Counted from the first letter of the stretch, positions 35,831 to 46,039 are shown. The stretch is DNA of 64,000 nt from Butyribacter intestini (GCA_001414325.1 LLKB01000001.1:1227146-1291145); one strand, 5' to 3'. The notes: a model not told the origin generated them from the letters alone. Translations and numbers: made by a program.

Positions 35831-37027
35831 TTAGTTGTTTACACCGTGATGTACTGCATCTGTGCTGGCTGTTATAGGCAGGAACACATATCCGTGCTTT
35901 TTGCCGTATTTTATCATTTTGTCCAATGCATTTATTGTCTTGTCGTTTCCGTAAAAATCATGCATGAGTACGACATTTCCTCTGCCTTTACAAAGTTCGC
36001 TGGTAACATTATGGAAAGTCTGCTGCGGATTTCTTGCTCCGCCTGCATCTTCGCTATCGACATTCCAGTCAAAGTAATGATAACCCCAGCCGTCAAGCTT
36101 CTTTGTAAGTCTTGTCATGATGCCTTTATTGTATCTGCTGACTGTATTTGAACTTCCACCCGGAAATCTTGATACGGTGCACCATACTCCAAATTTCTTA
36201 AAGAAAAGATTGCGGAGTTTGTCAAGGTTTCCTTTATAAACTTTTTCAGATTTGTATATCTCATAATATTTATGTTTATATCCGTGTAAAGCAAGTGTGT
36301 GTCCCTCGTCTATAACTCTCTTTGTAAACTTAAAGTCATAGCTTGCAGGACGAAGTTCAAAGAATGTTGCTTTTACATGATTTTTCTTGAGGATATTTAA
36401 TACTTTCGGTGTCGTGTAGCTGTTTGGACCATCATCAAATGTAAGATATACTATATTCTTTGGTCTTTTTTTAACTGTTATCTTTGATACATATGTCCTT
36501 TTGCCATCATTTCCTTTTATGATAACATTTCCTCGTTTTTTTGCAACCATTTTTCCTTTTTTGTTTATTGTTGCGATTTTTTTGTTTGTAGAACTCCACC
36601 TGACATTTTTAGCTTTTACCTTAGTGCTGAACTGCATATCTAAATGTTCACCGGTAAGCATTGTAAATTTAGGATAAACCATCCCATGTTTCGCTACCTT
36701 TATCTGATAATGGATGACTTCTTTATCACTTTTCATAGTAATGGTTGTTTTTCCACGCTTAACACCATGTACTACTCCATTTTTTGTGACTGTCGCAATT
36801 TTTTTATCTGCTGAACTAAACTCAGCATCTTTGACTTTGTCAGGCAGTGATTTTGCTTCACTAAGAACAAGTTTTACCGCCTCTTTTTTCTTTACGACAT
36901 TTTCCTTTGCATTAACAGTTTCACCGCTTTTTTTTGCCTCATCCTTTTTTCCTCCACAGGCACTACAGCTTACTGCTGTTGCAAACAATACCCCAAATAA
37001 AATACCCTGAACATATTTTTTCTTCAT
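35831..37027 (-). CDS. Exported polysaccharide deacetylase with Ig-like domains
   Basis: About 398 residues. The N-terminus KKKYVQGILFGVLFATAV leads to CSAC, so it is probably a lipoprotein, although the lipobox is not standard. Two Ig-like (Big_2) stretches follow (TVTKNGVVHGVKRGKTTITM; VRWSSTNKKIATINKKGKMV). The NodB domain covers the last 200 residues: VYLTFDDGPNSYT, HGYKH, SRFPGGSSN and DWNVDSEDAG. It should remove acetyl groups from cell-wall or capsule sugars outside the cell. The start at 37027 has GAGG 10 bases upstream; a nearer ATG at 37036 is too close to the site. Confidence 0.9.
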   Translation of the reverse strand: MKKKYVQGILFGVLFATAVSCSACGGKKDEAKKSGETVNAKENVVKKKEAVKLVLSEAKSLPDKVKDAEFSSADKKIATVTKNGVVHGVKRGKTTITMKSDKEVIHYQIKVAKHGMVYPKFTMLTGEHLDMQFSTKVKAKNVRWSSTNKKIATINKKGKMVAKKRGNVIIKGNDGKRTYVSKITVKKRPKNIVYLTFDDGPNSYTTPKVLNILKKNHVKATFFELRPASYDFKFTKRVIDEGHTLALHGYKHKYYEIYKSEKVYKGNLDKLRNLFFKKFGVWCTVSRFPGGSSNTVSRYNKGIMTRLTKKLDGWGYHYFDWNVDSEDAGGARNPQQTFHNVTSELCKGRGNVVLMHDFYGNDKTINALDKMIKYGKKHGYVFLPITASTDAVHHGVNN

Positions 37028-37220
37028 TAGTCTCATTCCTCACTATCCCTATTTTTATTATCAGACTTATGTAAGACCAGCTATTGCCAAATGCTATAAA
37101 ATCTGCTAAAACACAGATATTTATGTCATATTTTATCAATGCCATGCTTTTTATTGCCATATTTGACACTGTAAAAGCATAATCCACTACATTGTAAAAT
37201 CGTGGTTTATGACATTGTAA

Positions 37221-37248
37221 AAGGGCAAACACATCTATGTTTGCCCTT
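37221..37248 (-). terminator. Hairpin terminator downstream of ribF
   Basis: An 11-bp perfect stem AAGGGCAAACA/TGTTTGCCCTT (37238-37248 with 37221-37231) with TTTT on the minus strand. It marks the end of the long translation operon, about 85 bases after ribF. Confidence 0.65.
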
Positions 37249-37332
37249 ATGGTTTTCACATAAGCAATATAATCATAACAAATTAAAAAGATAAGTCAAG
37301 GAAAAAAGTATTGCTTTTTGATTAAGAAATTG

Positions 37333-38223
37333 TTACATTTGCCAGCGTGCCACCTTTGCCTTGTCCGCCTCCATCTGGTTTTTCAGTTCGTCAAGTCCCG
37401 GAAATTTCTTTTCCGGTCTTATACGCTCATAAAATTCAACCATTATCTTTTTTCCGTATATATCCCTGTCAAAATCAAGCAGGCAGGTTTCCACACCTAT
37501 GTCATATCTGCCGATAGTAGGTTTTCTTCCTATGTTTGTCACGCCTTTATAGACCATGTCATCACCTTCAATCATTACTTTTGACGCATATACTCCTGAC
37601 GGCAGGAGCAGTTTTGATTTTTCCGGTATAATATTTGCTGTCGGCATATTCATTGTTCTTCCGAGTGCATTGCCATGAATAACAGTCCCCTCTATAAAAT
37701 AACTGCGTCCGAGAAGCTCGTTTGCACGCACCACATCTCCGTCCTCAAGTTTTTTTCTGACAAGCGTGCTGCTTATTATCTCATTGTCAGACTCAAGCTT
37801 ATGAAATATCTTTATGTCATAACCGTATATAGAAGCATATTTTTTTAACATTCCGACATTGCCCTCACGTTTTCTTCCAAAACGAAAATCTTCACCGACA
37901 CATATATATTTCACATCAAGTTTTTCTACAAGAAATTTTTCTATAAACTCCTCAGGAGCCATGTTTTTTGTGTGCTCATTAAATGGAAATATAACCTCTC
38001 TTGCAATTCCTATTTCCTCTAATACTTTGTTTTTTTCATCCTGTGAATATATATATTTCTGAGGTGTATCTGACATTTCAAATGTAAATACGGTCGGTAC
38101 AAGATCTTTTCTCTCTGATATTCCGTTAAGCAAAAGGCGGTGACCTCTGTGCACACCGTCAAACTTTCCAAGTGATACCGCACTGTTTTTTACTTTTATA
38201 TCCAAACCTTTTAGGATTTCCAT
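37333..38223 (-). CDS. ribF: Bifunctional riboflavin kinase/FAD synthetase
   Basis: A 296-residue enzyme making FMN and FAD in the cytoplasm. The N-terminal adenylyltransferase has GKFDGVHRGHRLLL and SSTLVRKKLEDGDV. The C-terminal kinase has GRTMNMPTANI and FDRDIYGKKIMVEF. GGAGG 10 bases upstream supports the ATG at 38223; the frame remains open into truB, but that extension is not homologous. It is the last gene of the nusA-infB cluster. The window holds several flavoproteins that depend on its product. Confidence 0.95.
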   Translation of the reverse strand: MEILKGLDIKVKNSAVSLGKFDGVHRGHRLLLNGISERKDLVPTVFTFEMSDTPQKYIYSQDEKNKVLEEIGIAREVIFPFNEHTKNMAPEEFIEKFLVEKLDVKYICVGEDFRFGRKREGNVGMLKKYASIYGYDIKIFHKLESDNEIISSTLVRKKLEDGDVVRANELLGRSYFIEGTVIHGNALGRTMNMPTANIIPEKSKLLLPSGVYASKVMIEGDDMVYKGVTNIGRKPTIGRYDIGVETCLLDFDRDIYGKKIMVEFYERIRPEKKFPGLDELKNQMEADKAKVARWQM

Positions 38224-38245
38224 TTTTCTTCTGCCTCCTTGAAAA

Positions 38246-39196
38246 CTAAAACATTTTAAACACTTTAAAATCATTTTCATTTTTCTGATATACTGCCTTA
38301 AAATTGTTATTTTCATCGTAGACAAGTATTTTTTCATCCTGTTTTATCCCGGATACATCCTGCTTAAAATCTTTTGCCTTTAAAGTATTTCCATTTTGCA
38401 AATACCTTATCCCGTCACCTGCCACATTTGCCTTAGAATAATCAAATAGCGAGTCAACGCTATAAACTTTCTCCCTGAATATCTCTGGCTTTTCTTTTGA
38501 CAGAATTTCTATGTCATTCAATGTAAGTGCATCTTCTATCTTAAAAACTGACACTCTTGTCCTCATAAGTTTTTCCATTGTGGCACAGGCACCTAGTTTC
38601 TTCCCTATATCGTGACAGAGTGTTCGTATATATGTTCCCTTTGAACAGGTAACATCCATTGTAAATATTTTTTCTTCAAGATTTATATCAACAATGTCTA
38701 TCTCTGATATTGTTATCTTTCTCGGTTTTCTCTCAACGGTCTTTCCCTCTCTCGCAAGTTCATACAGCTTTTTGCCATTGATTTTTAAAGCCGAATACAT
38801 AGGCGGTATCTGCTCCGTCTCACCGACAAAAGAATTTACACAATCTCTTAACTGCTCCTCAGTAATCATATCAGTATCACATTCATTTAAAACTGTTCCT
38901 GTCATGTCCTGTGTGTCAGTCTCAACTCCGAGCCTGCACACTGCTCTGTACGATTTATCTTTGTCCGTAAGCAGTTCGCAGACCTTTGTTGCCTTACCGC
39001 AGCATACCGGAAGCACACCTGTTGCCTCCGGGTCAAGTGTGCCTGTATGACCTATCTTTTTCTGTCTTAATATCCCCCTGAGTTTTGCAACAACATCATG
39101 AGAAGTAAAACCTGCTTCTTTATATACATTAATTATTCCGTCCAAATTCCGCTTTCCATCCTTTATATTTTTGTAACTGCTATTATCATCTATCAT
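38246..39196 (-). CDS. truB: tRNA pseudouridine(55) synthase
   Basis: A 316-residue enzyme that isomerises U55 in the T-loop of tRNA. The active-site segment IGHTGTLDPEATGVLPVC holds the catalytic Asp. VTCSKGTYIRTLCHDIG and the N-terminal GIINVYKEAGFTSHDVV are typical. Only a weak AGAG precedes the ATG at 39196, 11 bases after nrnA ends, so coupling to the upstream gene is likely. The first 18 residues are an unusual polar extension. Confidence 0.96.
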   Translation of the reverse strand: MIDDNSSYKNIKDGKRNLDGIINVYKEAGFTSHDVVAKLRGILRQKKIGHTGTLDPEATGVLPVCCGKATKVCELLTDKDKSYRAVCRLGVETDTQDMTGTVLNECDTDMITEEQLRDCVNSFVGETEQIPPMYSALKINGKKLYELAREGKTVERKPRKITISEIDIVDINLEEKIFTMDVTCSKGTYIRTLCHDIGKKLGACATMEKLMRTRVSVFKIEDALTLNDIEILSKEKPEIFREKVYSVDSLFDYSKANVAGDGIRYLQNGNTLKAKDFKQDVSGIKQDEKILVYDENNNFKAVYQKNENDFKVFKMF

Positions 39197-39207
39197 AAAC
39201 AGTCTCT

Positions 39208-40233
39208 TTATTTATTGAACATCTGACTTTCAATATGACCTGTTATATTGTTTACAACATCATGTGCAGAGCCACGCATTGTAAAGCCTGCCGCTTTTAC
39301 ATGACCGCCGCCGCCAAAAAATGATGCTATCTTACTTACATCTATATAATTGTTTGACCTTAAACTTACTTTGTATTCCTGGTCGCCTATCTCGTGTAAA
39401 AGTATTGCAACTTCAACACCCTGTGTTATGCGAAGCTGGTCAATTATTCCCTCTATATCCTCTGTTTTAGCTTCATAAAACTCCATCATTCTTCTGGTGA
39501 TAGTCGCCACTATACACTTTCCATCCATAACACGCATACTCGCAAGAAGCGTTCTTCCAAGAAGCTGTGTCTGTGTATAAGTCCTCTGGAGAAAACACTC
39601 ATCAATATATTTCCAAAAAGGAATACCTGTTTCTATAAGTTTGCCGGCTATCTCCATCGTCTTTTTTGATGTATTTGAATACCTGAACACTCCCGTGTCA
39701 AATATTATTCCTATGTATAAAGCTCTCGCAATCTCAAATTCCAGCTTTTTGTCATTTTCAAGCGACAAAATGGCATCTGTAATATTTGCCTTATTTAGTG
39801 AATTTGAGAACTTTTCATCCTCAGACATAAGACAATACAACACTTCACAGGTTGAACTTGCATCCGCTTCAACGATATTTACTCCCGCATAGCATCTGTT
39901 GCTTATATGATGGTCTATGCACATTGTACTTTTGGCATTATAAAATGCTTTCTGTGCATCACCAAGTCTGTCGGGCGAGCTGCAGTCAAGTGCTATAAAA
40001 AGGTCAAATTTATCCTGCGGCACACTGTTTGAGAATATATCTTTCTTATCATCCATAAACTGAAATACTTCCGGAACAGTTTCTATATAAACATATACAT
40101 TTTTTTTAGGATAAAATCTTTTAATATATCTCTGTAATGCAACGCACGCACCAATACAGTCACCGTCAGGTCTTACATGACCTGCTATTATTATCTTTTT
40201 CGCTTCGTCAATAGCCTTATTTAATTCATTCAT
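39208..40233 (-). CDS. nrnA: DHH phosphoesterase (NrnA-type)
   Basis: A 341-residue DHH/DHHA1 protein. The N-terminal metal site shows AGHVRPDGDCIGA and CIDHHISN; the C-terminal substrate site shows FFGGGGHVKAAGF. NrnA enzymes degrade short RNAs and 3'-phosphoadenosine phosphate. The usual place between rbfA and truB supports the call. GGGG lies 9 bases upstream of the ATG at 40233. A strong terminator lies between rbfA and this gene, so it may also have its own promoter. Confidence 0.92.
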   Translation of the reverse strand: MNELNKAIDEAKKIIIAGHVRPDGDCIGACVALQRYIKRFYPKKNVYVYIETVPEVFQFMDDKKDIFSNSVPQDKFDLFIALDCSSPDRLGDAQKAFYNAKSTMCIDHHISNRCYAGVNIVEADASSTCEVLYCLMSEDEKFSNSLNKANITDAILSLENDKKLEFEIARALYIGIIFDTGVFRYSNTSKKTMEIAGKLIETGIPFWKYIDECFLQRTYTQTQLLGRTLLASMRVMDGKCIVATITRRMMEFYEAKTEDIEGIIDQLRITQGVEVAILLHEIGDQEYKVSLRSNNYIDVSKIASFFGGGGHVKAAGFTMRGSAHDVVNNITGHIESQMFNK

Positions 40234-40264
40234 TTGTCATGTCCCCTTTTCTTCCCGATTTGCA

Positions 40265-40296
40265 AAAAAGAGCAAAACCAGCGTTTTGCTCTTTTT
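40265..40296 (-). terminator. Strong terminator between rbfA and nrnA
   Basis: A 14-bp perfect stem AAAAAGAGCAAAAC/GTTTTGCTCTTTTT (40283-40296 with 40265-40278), 4-base loop, with T-runs on both strands. It lies 31 bases after rbfA and would split the translation cluster into two transcription units. Confidence 0.85.
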
Positions 40297-40326
40297 ACGC
40301 CCTCATATCAGAGCAAAAACTTAAAA

Positions 40327-40698
40327 TTATTTTTCATTTTCAGACTCTTTTTCTATGAGTTCATCAATTTTCTTTGACATATTTACACCGTATTCAATAG
40401 AATCATCTATAAAAAATGTAAGCTCCGGCGTGTTGCGAAGGTTTAATGATTTGGCAAGGAGCGAACGTATATGTGATGCGGCACTTGTAAGCCCTTTTTT
40501 TGTTTTCTCCTTATCTTCATCATTTCCAAGAACACTCACAAAAACCTTTGCAAATTTCAGATCCGGTGTCACATCCACTGACACAACAGATGTCATAGGA
40601 TGTATTCTCGGGTCTTTAATGTCTCTTGAAATAATCTTACTTAGCTCTCTTTGAACTTCTCCATTCATACGAGAATATTTTATACTGTTTTTTCTCAT
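40327..40698 (-). CDS. rbfA: Ribosome-binding factor A
   Basis: A 123-residue KH-fold protein that helps mature the 30S 5' end of 16S rRNA. Family segments are SRMNGEVQRELSKIISRDIK, DPRI and TPDLKFAKVFVSVLG. The start at 40698 has GGGGG 9 bases upstream; a second ATG at 40707 is too close to that site. It follows infB as in most Firmicutes. Confidence 0.95.
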   Translation of the reverse strand: MRKNSIKYSRMNGEVQRELSKIISRDIKDPRIHPMTSVVSVDVTPDLKFAKVFVSVLGNDEDKEKTKKGLTSAASHIRSLLAKSLNLRNTPELTFFIDDSIEYGVNMSKKIDELIEKESENEK

Positions 40699-40726
40699 AT
40701 AAATCATCCCCCTATTCTTTTTTTAA

Positions 40727-40768
40727 TGTACTCTCAAAATTCTTCGTTCAGAAGATTCTGAGAGTACA
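40727..40768 (-). promoter_or_regulatory. Intra-operon hairpin between infB and rbfA
   Basis: TGTACTCTCA/TGAGAGTACA (40759-40768 with 40727-40736) form 10 bp, and the arms continue inward with TTCTT/AGAAG. On the minus strand an A-run rather than a T-run follows. It may be a processing or stability element before the rbfA ribosome site. Confidence 0.5.
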
Positions 40769-40830
40769 TTTATATTGTATGAAACATAAACACTGCTGTC
40801 AAATCATAGGTATTACCTTATAACAATCTC

Positions 40831-43830
40831 TTAGCTTCTAGGAACTTCCACCATGATATATGCTTCTACCTGATCCTCTACCTTGATATCATTAAATCCT
40901 TCAAATACAAGACCACATTCATATCCGGCAGCAACTTCTTTAACATCATCTTTAAATCTCTTAAGCGATGCAAGCTCACCCTCGAATATCTGCTCGCCCT
41001 CACGGCTTATTCTTACCTTACAATTTCTCTCAATCTTTCCGTCAAGTACATAAGAACCTGCGATCATTCCGACACCTGATGCCTTGAATGTCTGTCTTAC
41101 TTCTGCATGACCGATTACTTTTTCCTCATATTCAGGATCAAGCATACCCTTCATTGCTGCCTCGATGTCTTCGATAGCATTATAGATTACCCTGTAAAGT
41201 CTTACATCTACTTTTTCTCTGTCTGCTATCTCTTTTGCTGTATTGTCAGGTCTTACATTAAATCCGATGATTATCGCATTTGACGCACTTGCAAGAGATA
41301 CATCCGACTCATTGATGGCTCCAACTGCCCCGTGGATTATCCTTACAGCAACCTCATCATTGCTGAGTTTAAGAAGACTCTGTTTAACTGCTTCAACTGA
41401 ACCCTGCACATCAGCCTTAACGATAAGGTTAAGCTCTTTGATATTTCCTGCCTGTATCTGAGAGAACAATCCGTCAAGTGTAAGTTTTGACTTGGTATCA
41501 TCAAGTAGTTTTTCTCTTCCCTGTTCAATATATACCTCGGCAATGTTTCTTGCTTCTTTATCGCTGTCTGTCGCCATAAATATCTCGCCTGCATCAGGAA
41601 CATCATGAAGTCCCAATATCTCAACAGGTGTTGATGGAAGTGCAGTCTTAACTCTCTTACCCTGGTCATCCATCATTGCTCTTATCTTACCATATGCAGC
41701 ACCAACTGCGATATTGTCTCCGACATGGAGTGTACCTTTCTGGACAAGTACAGTTGCAACAGGTCCGCGTCCTTTATCGAGCTGTGCCTCGATAACGACA
41801 CCTCTTGCTTTTCTGTTTGGATTTGCCTTAAGCTCAAGCACTTCGGCAGTAAGGATTATCATTTCAAGAAGCTGGTCGATACCCTCTTTTGTGTGGGCTG
41901 AAACAGGTACGAATACCGTATCGCCACCCCAGTCCTCTGCGATAAGACCATGCTCTGTAAGCTCCTGCTTAACTCTCTCGATATTTGCACTAGGCTTATC
42001 AATCTTGTTTACTGCAACGATTATTTCTACACCTGCTGCCTTAGCATGGCTGATAGCCTCTATAGTCTGTGGCATAACACCATCATCAGCCGCTACTACA
42101 AGTATAGCTATATCTGTTGACTGTGCACCACGCATACGCATTGAAGTAAATGCTTCATGTCCCGGTGTATCGAGGAATGTTATCTTCTCACCGTTTATCT
42201 CTGTCACATAGGCACCGATATGCTGTGTGATTCCGCCTGCTTCTCTTGATGTTACACTTGTTTCCCTGATTGCATCAAGAAGTGATGTTTTACCGTGGTC
42301 TACATGACCCATTACACATACTACAGGAGGACGCTTAACCATAAGGCTCTCGTCTTCTTCATCTTCTTTAAGTATCTCTGCTATCTTGTCAACCTTTTCT
42401 TCCATCTCAGCGATACAGTTATATTCAAGAGCGATTTCCTCTGCCTCCTCAAATGTTATCTCGTGGTTGAGTGTTACCACCTGACCGCGCATGAAAAGAT
42501 TTTTGATAACAGTTGACGGTGTTACTTTCATTATATCTGAAAGTTCTTTGATAGTCATCTTTTCAGGAAGTGTAATAGTACGGATTCCATCTTCCGGCTC
42601 CTGTGGCTTTGCTATAGGTTCAGGCTTGATGAAAGCACCCTTACGATTTGGATCCTTTTTCTTCTTTCTGCCCTGCGTAAACATCTCTTCATCATCCATA
42701 TCTCTGTCACGCTCTCTGCCATGTCTTTGTTTTGCACTTCTTGAATCCTTGTTTGCTCTCTGCTGTCTTGACTGCTTAACCTCAGATTTCATCGAATCCA
42801 TAGGCATTGCAGGACCTCTTGAAAATCCGCCGCCGTTTCCGTTTCTATTTCTGTTGTCTCTGTTTCCACCGTTTCTGTTGTCACGATTTCCATTTCTGTT
42901 GTCTCGGTTTCCACCATTTCTGTTGTCACGGTTTCCGTTTCTGTTATCTCGGTTTCCACCGTTTCTGTTGTCGCGGTTTCCGTTTCTGTTGTCTCTGTTT
43001 CCACTGTTCCTGTTGTCTCTGTTTCCACCGTTTCTATTGTCACGGTTTCCGTTTCTGTTGTCTCTGTTTCCACCGTTTCTGTTGTCACGGTCATCCCTAT
43101 TTCCACCGTTTCTGTTGTCGCGGTTTCCGTTTCTGTTGTCACGGTCATCCCTGTTTCCACCGTTTTTGTTATCACGGTCATCTCTGTTTCCACCGTTTCT
43201 GTTATCACGATTTCCGTTATTTCTGTTTTCTTTGTTGTCTCTCTTTGTTTCTTTCTTAGTTTCCTGAGACTTTATTTCCTTTTCTGTTTCTGCTTCTTTC
43301 TTAGTTATATCTTTCTTTTCTTCAGCTTGCACAGTTTCCTCTTTTCCCTTTTTCTCTGTTTCCTTTGTCTCTTTTTCCGGCTTTGTCTCCTCAGCTTTTT
43401 CAATCTTCTTTTCAGTTTCAACAGCCGTCTTTTCTTTTATTTCTTCCTTTTCTGCCTTAGCTTCTTTTACTTCCTCTTTGACCTCAGCTTTTTTTACCTC
43501 TTTAGTCTCTTTCTCAGGCTCAGCTTTCTTTGCTGCTTTTGTTTCTTCCTTAACAGCCTTAGCCTCATCAGCTTTTTTTGAAGTTTCTGCTTTTGCTTCA
43601 GCTTTCTTTGGCTGTTCTTTTTTCTTTGCACTTTCTTTCTTTTTAGAATCTGATAAATGCTCTTTTGCGTGTTTTAACAAAAATCCTATAGCATCATCCT
43701 CTATAACACTCTGAGAGCCTTTAACCTCAAATCCGTTTTCCTGCAATAATGTAACAACATCTTTATTCTGTAAATTCGGAAACTGTCGCTGCATACTGCT
43801 GACAATTTCGTATATCCTCATTTTAGCCAT
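40831..43830 (-). CDS. infB: Translation initiation factor IF-2
   Basis: A 999-residue GTPase that places initiator tRNA on the 30S subunit. The N-terminal IF2_N module (about 1-55) precedes a Lys/Glu/Ala-rich region (about 60-205), then an Asn/Arg/Asp/Gly repeat (about 205-335) and the core. The G domain shows [33 protein letters not shown] and [12 protein letters not shown]; domains II-IV follow to [14 protein letters not shown] lies 12 bases upstream of the ATG at 43830. The core is normal; the linker is unusually long and repetitive. Antisense frames here are composition artefacts. Confidence 0.98.
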   Translation of the reverse strand: MAKMRIYEIVSSMQRQFPNLQNKDVVTLLQENGFEVKGSQSVIEDDAIGFLLKHAKEHLSDSKKKESAKKKEQPKKAEAKAETSKKADEAKAVKEETKAAKKAEPEKETKEVKKAEVKEEVKEAKAEKEEIKEKTAVETEKKIEKAEETKPEKETKETEKKGKEETVQAEEKKDITKKEAETEKEIKSQETKKETKRDNKENRNNGNRDNRNGGNRDDRDNKNGGNRDDRDNRNGNRDNRNGGNRDDRDNRNGGNRDNRNGNRDNRNGGNRDNRNSGNRDNRNGNRDNRNGGNRDNRNGNRDNRNGGNRDNRNGNRDNRNGGNRDNRNRNGNGGGFSRGPAMPMDSMKSEVKQSRQQRANKDSRSAKQRHGRERDRDMDDEEMFTQGRKKKKDPNRKGAFIKPEPIAKPQEPEDGIRTITLPEKMTIKELSDIMKVTPSTVIKNLFMRGQVVTLNHEITFEEAEEIALEYNCIAEMEEKVDKIAEILKEDEEDESLMVKRPPVVCVMGHVDHGKTSLLDAIRETSVTSREAGGITQHIGAYVTEINGEKITFLDTPGHEAFTSMRMRGAQSTDIAILVVAADDGVMPQTIEAISHAKAAGVEIIVAVNKIDKPSANIERVKQELTEHGLIAEDWGGDTVFVPVSAHTKEGIDQLLEMIILTAEVLELKANPNRKARGVVIEAQLDKGRGPVATVLVQKGTLHVGDNIAVGAAYGKIRAMMDDQGKRVKTALPSTPVEILGLHDVPDAGEIFMATDSDKEARNIAEVYIEQGREKLLDDTKSKLTLDGLFSQIQAGNIKELNLIVKADVQGSVEAVKQSLLKLSNDEVAVRIIHGAVGAINESDVSLASASNAIIIGFNVRPDNTAKEIADREKVDVRLYRVIYNAIEDIEAAMKGMLDPEYEEKVIGHAEVRQTFKASGVGMIAGSYVLDGKIERNCKVRISREGEQIFEGELASLKRFKDDVKEVAAGYECGLVFEGFNDIKVEDQVEAYIMVEVPRS
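42837..43227 (-). repeat. Tandem repeat in the infB linker
   Basis: About 390 bases of units encoding NRDNRNGG (24 bases) and NRDNRNG (21 bases), giving a 45-base higher-order period. Some units read NRDDRDN. Near-identical DNA units imply ongoing expansion and contraction. In the protein this is a flexible, charged, RGG-like segment. Confidence 0.85.
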
Positions 43831-43846
43831 ATATTACCAAAACCTC

Positions 43847-44155
43847 CTAGTCTATATCCATTTTTTTCATAATTGCCTGTGCCAGACCACTATCAGTCAC
43901 CGCCAGAGATGCCCGAAATGTTTTACCTGTTGCTTTTCCGAGTTCATCTTTCGTCCAACATTCTTTAATCGGCACATGATAAAACTCACACATATTTCTG
44001 AATTTTTTTTTGGTATTGTCAGATGCCTCCGCTGATACTATAACCAAAGATGCCATGCCTGACTTAACGGCATTTTCAGTCATAAATTCACCGCTTGCAA
44101 TCTTTCCTGCTTTTGTCGCAAGACCTATCATACCAAGAGCCTTATCAACTTTCAC
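43847..44155 (-). CDS. ylxQ: YlxQ, L7Ae-family RNA-binding protein
   Basis: A 102-residue L7Ae/L30e-fold protein; KALGMIGLATKAGKIASGEF and the C-terminal LAVTDSGLAQAI fit the YlxQ group. L7Ae proteins bind kink-turn RNA; YlxQ's own target is not settled. The start codon is GTG at 44155 with GGAG 10 bases upstream, overlapping the end of ylxR by 11 bases. Position between ylxR and infB is the family norm. Confidence 0.93.
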   Translation of the reverse strand: MKVDKALGMIGLATKAGKIASGEFMTENAVKSGMASLVIVSAEASDNTKKKFRNMCEFYHVPIKECWTKDELGKATGKTFRASLAVTDSGLAQAIMKKMDID

Positions 44156-44435
44156 CTTTAATCATCTCCTTTTCAAGTTCCTGATATATGTCCTTTGGAA
44201 TCGGTGTCTTTAATGAGCGTTCTAAGGATTTTTTCTTAACCGCCTGCTTTAAACATTCAGTTGAATTACATATATATGCACCCCTGCCATTTTTCTTTCC
44301 GGTAAAATCAACTGTTATCTCACCCTCCGGTGTTTTTATAACTCTAATAAGTTCTTTTTTGTCTTTTTTGTCGCCACAGCCTATACACTGGCGTGTTGGC
44401 GTTTTCTTTCCGGCTAATGTATTACCCTTACCCAA
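44145..44435 (-). CDS. ylxR: YlxR (RnpM-like) RNA-binding protein
   Basis: A protein of about 96 residues of the DUF448 family, with the signature PTRQCIGCGDKKDKKELIRV and GRGAYICNSTECL. The B. subtilis homologue has been linked to RNase P. AGGAGG lies 8 bases upstream of a TTG codon at 44435, which I take as start; a GTG at 44444 directly abuts the ribosome site. It overlaps ylxQ and follows nusA. Confidence 0.9.
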   Translation of the reverse strand: MGKGNTLAGKKTPTRQCIGCGDKKDKKELIRVIKTPEGEITVDFTGKKNGRGAYICNSTECLKQAVKKKSLERSLKTPIPKDIYQELEKEMIKGES

Positions 44436-44460
44436 TTCTGACACCTCCTAAGTGTAACAA

Positions 44461-45516
44461 TTATTCACATTTTATGTCTATCTTGTAACCTGTAAGTTTT
44501 GCTGCAAGTCTTGCATTCTGTCCCTCTTTGCCTATGGCAAGTGATAACTGATCCTGTGGAACAACGACGCTTGCAGTCTTTTCTTCCTCGTCTACATCAA
44601 CAGATATGACCTTTGAAGGACTGAGTGCATTTTCTATAAGCACTGCCGGAGAATCACTCCAGTTGATAATATCTATCTTCTCACCACGAAGCTCCTCGAC
44701 GATAGCATTAACTCTGCTTCCGTTTATACCTACACACGCTCCTATGGCATCTACATTAGGGTTGTCTGTTGAGACAGCCATCTTTGTACGCGAACCTGCT
44801 TCTCTTGCGATACTTCTTATCTCGACTGTTCCATCCTGTATCTCTGTTACTTCTTCTTCAAAAAGTCTCTTTACAAACTCAGGATGTGAACGCGAAACCG
44901 TAATCCTAGGCCCCTTTGTCGTATCCTTAACTTCAACGACATAAAGCTTGATATGTTCTGTCGGTTTGAAATGCTCGCCCTTGACCTGCTCACTCTCCAT
45001 AAGGATGGCATCTACTTTTCCAAGATTTACACATATATTTTTTCCACTGTATCTCTGAACGATACCTGTGATAACCTCCCTCTCTTTTTCAAGATACTGA
45101 ACATAGAGTACCTTTCTTTCTTCTTCCCTTATCTTCTGAACAACAACCTGCTTTGCTTTCTGTGCTGCAATTCTTCCGAAATTTTTAGGTGTGACCTCAA
45201 CTTCAACGGTATCACCTATCTCAGTCTTGTCATGGACTAAGATTGCTTCCGTGATACCCATCTGTGTAGCTTCATCTTCAAGATCATCATCATCGACAAC
45301 TTCTTTTATGGCAAATACCTTTACCTCACCCGTCTCTCTGTTGACATTTACCCTGATATTCTCTGATTTGCCAAACTGGTTTTTACAGGCAGCGAGAAGC
45401 GAATTTTCTATTGCTTCGAGAATAACTTCTTTACTTATCTGTTTTTCCTTTTCAATTATATCTAATGCCTCGATCAATTCAGACTTATCTGATTTTGTAG
45501 TTTTTTTAGCAGCCAT
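44461..45516 (-). CDS. nusA: Transcription factor NusA
   Basis: A 351-residue elongation factor for pausing, termination and antitermination. Domain order is N-terminal RNAP-binding, S1 (EVITGIVQRYSGKNICVNLG), and two KH domains (DAIGACVGINGSRVNAI; SLAIGKEGQNARLAA). There are no C-terminal acidic repeats, as usual in Firmicutes. AGGAGG 5 bases upstream supports the ATG at 45516; the frame is open to 45540. It follows rimP by 25 bases. Confidence 0.97.
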   Translation of the reverse strand: MAAKKTTKSDKSELIEALDIIEKEKQISKEVILEAIENSLLAACKNQFGKSENIRVNVNRETGEVKVFAIKEVVDDDDLEDEATQMGITEAILVHDKTEIGDTVEVEVTPKNFGRIAAQKAKQVVVQKIREEERKVLYVQYLEKEREVITGIVQRYSGKNICVNLGKVDAILMESEQVKGEHFKPTEHIKLYVVEVKDTTKGPRITVSRSHPEFVKRLFEEEVTEIQDGTVEIRSIAREAGSRTKMAVSTDNPNVDAIGACVGINGSRVNAIVEELRGEKIDIINWSDSPAVLIENALSPSKVISVDVDEEEKTASVVVPQDQLSLAIGKEGQNARLAAKLTGYKIDIKCE

Positions 45517-45541
45517 TTTTGCCTCCTTATTCTTTATCATT

Positions 45542-46039
45542 TTAAAAATCTATTGTCAGTTTTACAGTTGAAATATCTTTTCTGTTTATAACATATTCGT
45601 TTGCAAAATCTGTTTCAAGAGTTATCGTGTCCTTGTCAAACTCTTTGAGCATACCCGTTATCTGCTTAACAGACATCTCTTTGCCGTTTCTTGGATTTGG
45701 AATCTTAACTGCTTTATAAAATTTCACATCCACATCTTCACCGATGCTTCTCTTAAAATCTTTTTCTTTCTTAAGCTGTCTTCCAAGTCCCGGTGAACTC
45801 ACCTCAAGTATATATGCATCCGGAATGAAATCCTGTTCATCCATAATATCACTCCATGCACGGTTTACAAGTTCACAATCATCAAGCGTTATACCGCCCT
45901 CTTTGTCAACATAAGCACGCAGATACCAGTTTCCTGCCTCTTTTACATACTCTACATCGACCAGTTCAAAATTATTCTCTGTCATGATAGGTTCGAGAAT
46001 TTTTTCTGTCCGTGTTTCATATTCTTCGCGTTTTGTCAA
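45542..46039 (-). CDS. rimP: Ribosome maturation factor RimP
   Basis: A protein of about 165 residues needed for 30S assembly. Segments FELVDVEYVKEAGNWYLRAY and LEVSSPGLGRQLKKEKDFKR are typical. An ATG at 46045 lies only 2 bases after GAGG, whereas a TTG at 46039 has 8-base spacing and gives a family-like N-terminus (TKREEYE). The TTG is preferred. It is the first gene of the nusA-infB operon, with a structured leader that shares a ribosome-site module with prfC. Confidence 0.94.
   Translation of the reverse strand: MTKREEYETRTEKILEPIMTENNFELVDVEYVKEAGNWYLRAYVDKEGGITLDDCELVNRAWSDIMDEQDFIPDAYILEVSSPGLGRQLKKEKDFKRSIGEDVDVKFYKAVKIPNPRNGKEMSVKQITGMLKEFDKDTITLETDFANEYVINRKDISTVKLTIDF

Noticed and set aside
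42837..43227. Repeated units suggestive of a CRISPR array
   Set aside because: The units are contiguous, lack unique spacers, and keep the infB reading frame throughout.
42491..43581. Long plus-strand frames rich in Phe, Leu, Ser and Pro opposite infB
   Set aside because: They mirror the repetitive NRDNRNGG coding DNA and the Lys/Glu-rich linker of IF-2 on the other strand, and have no ribosome sites.
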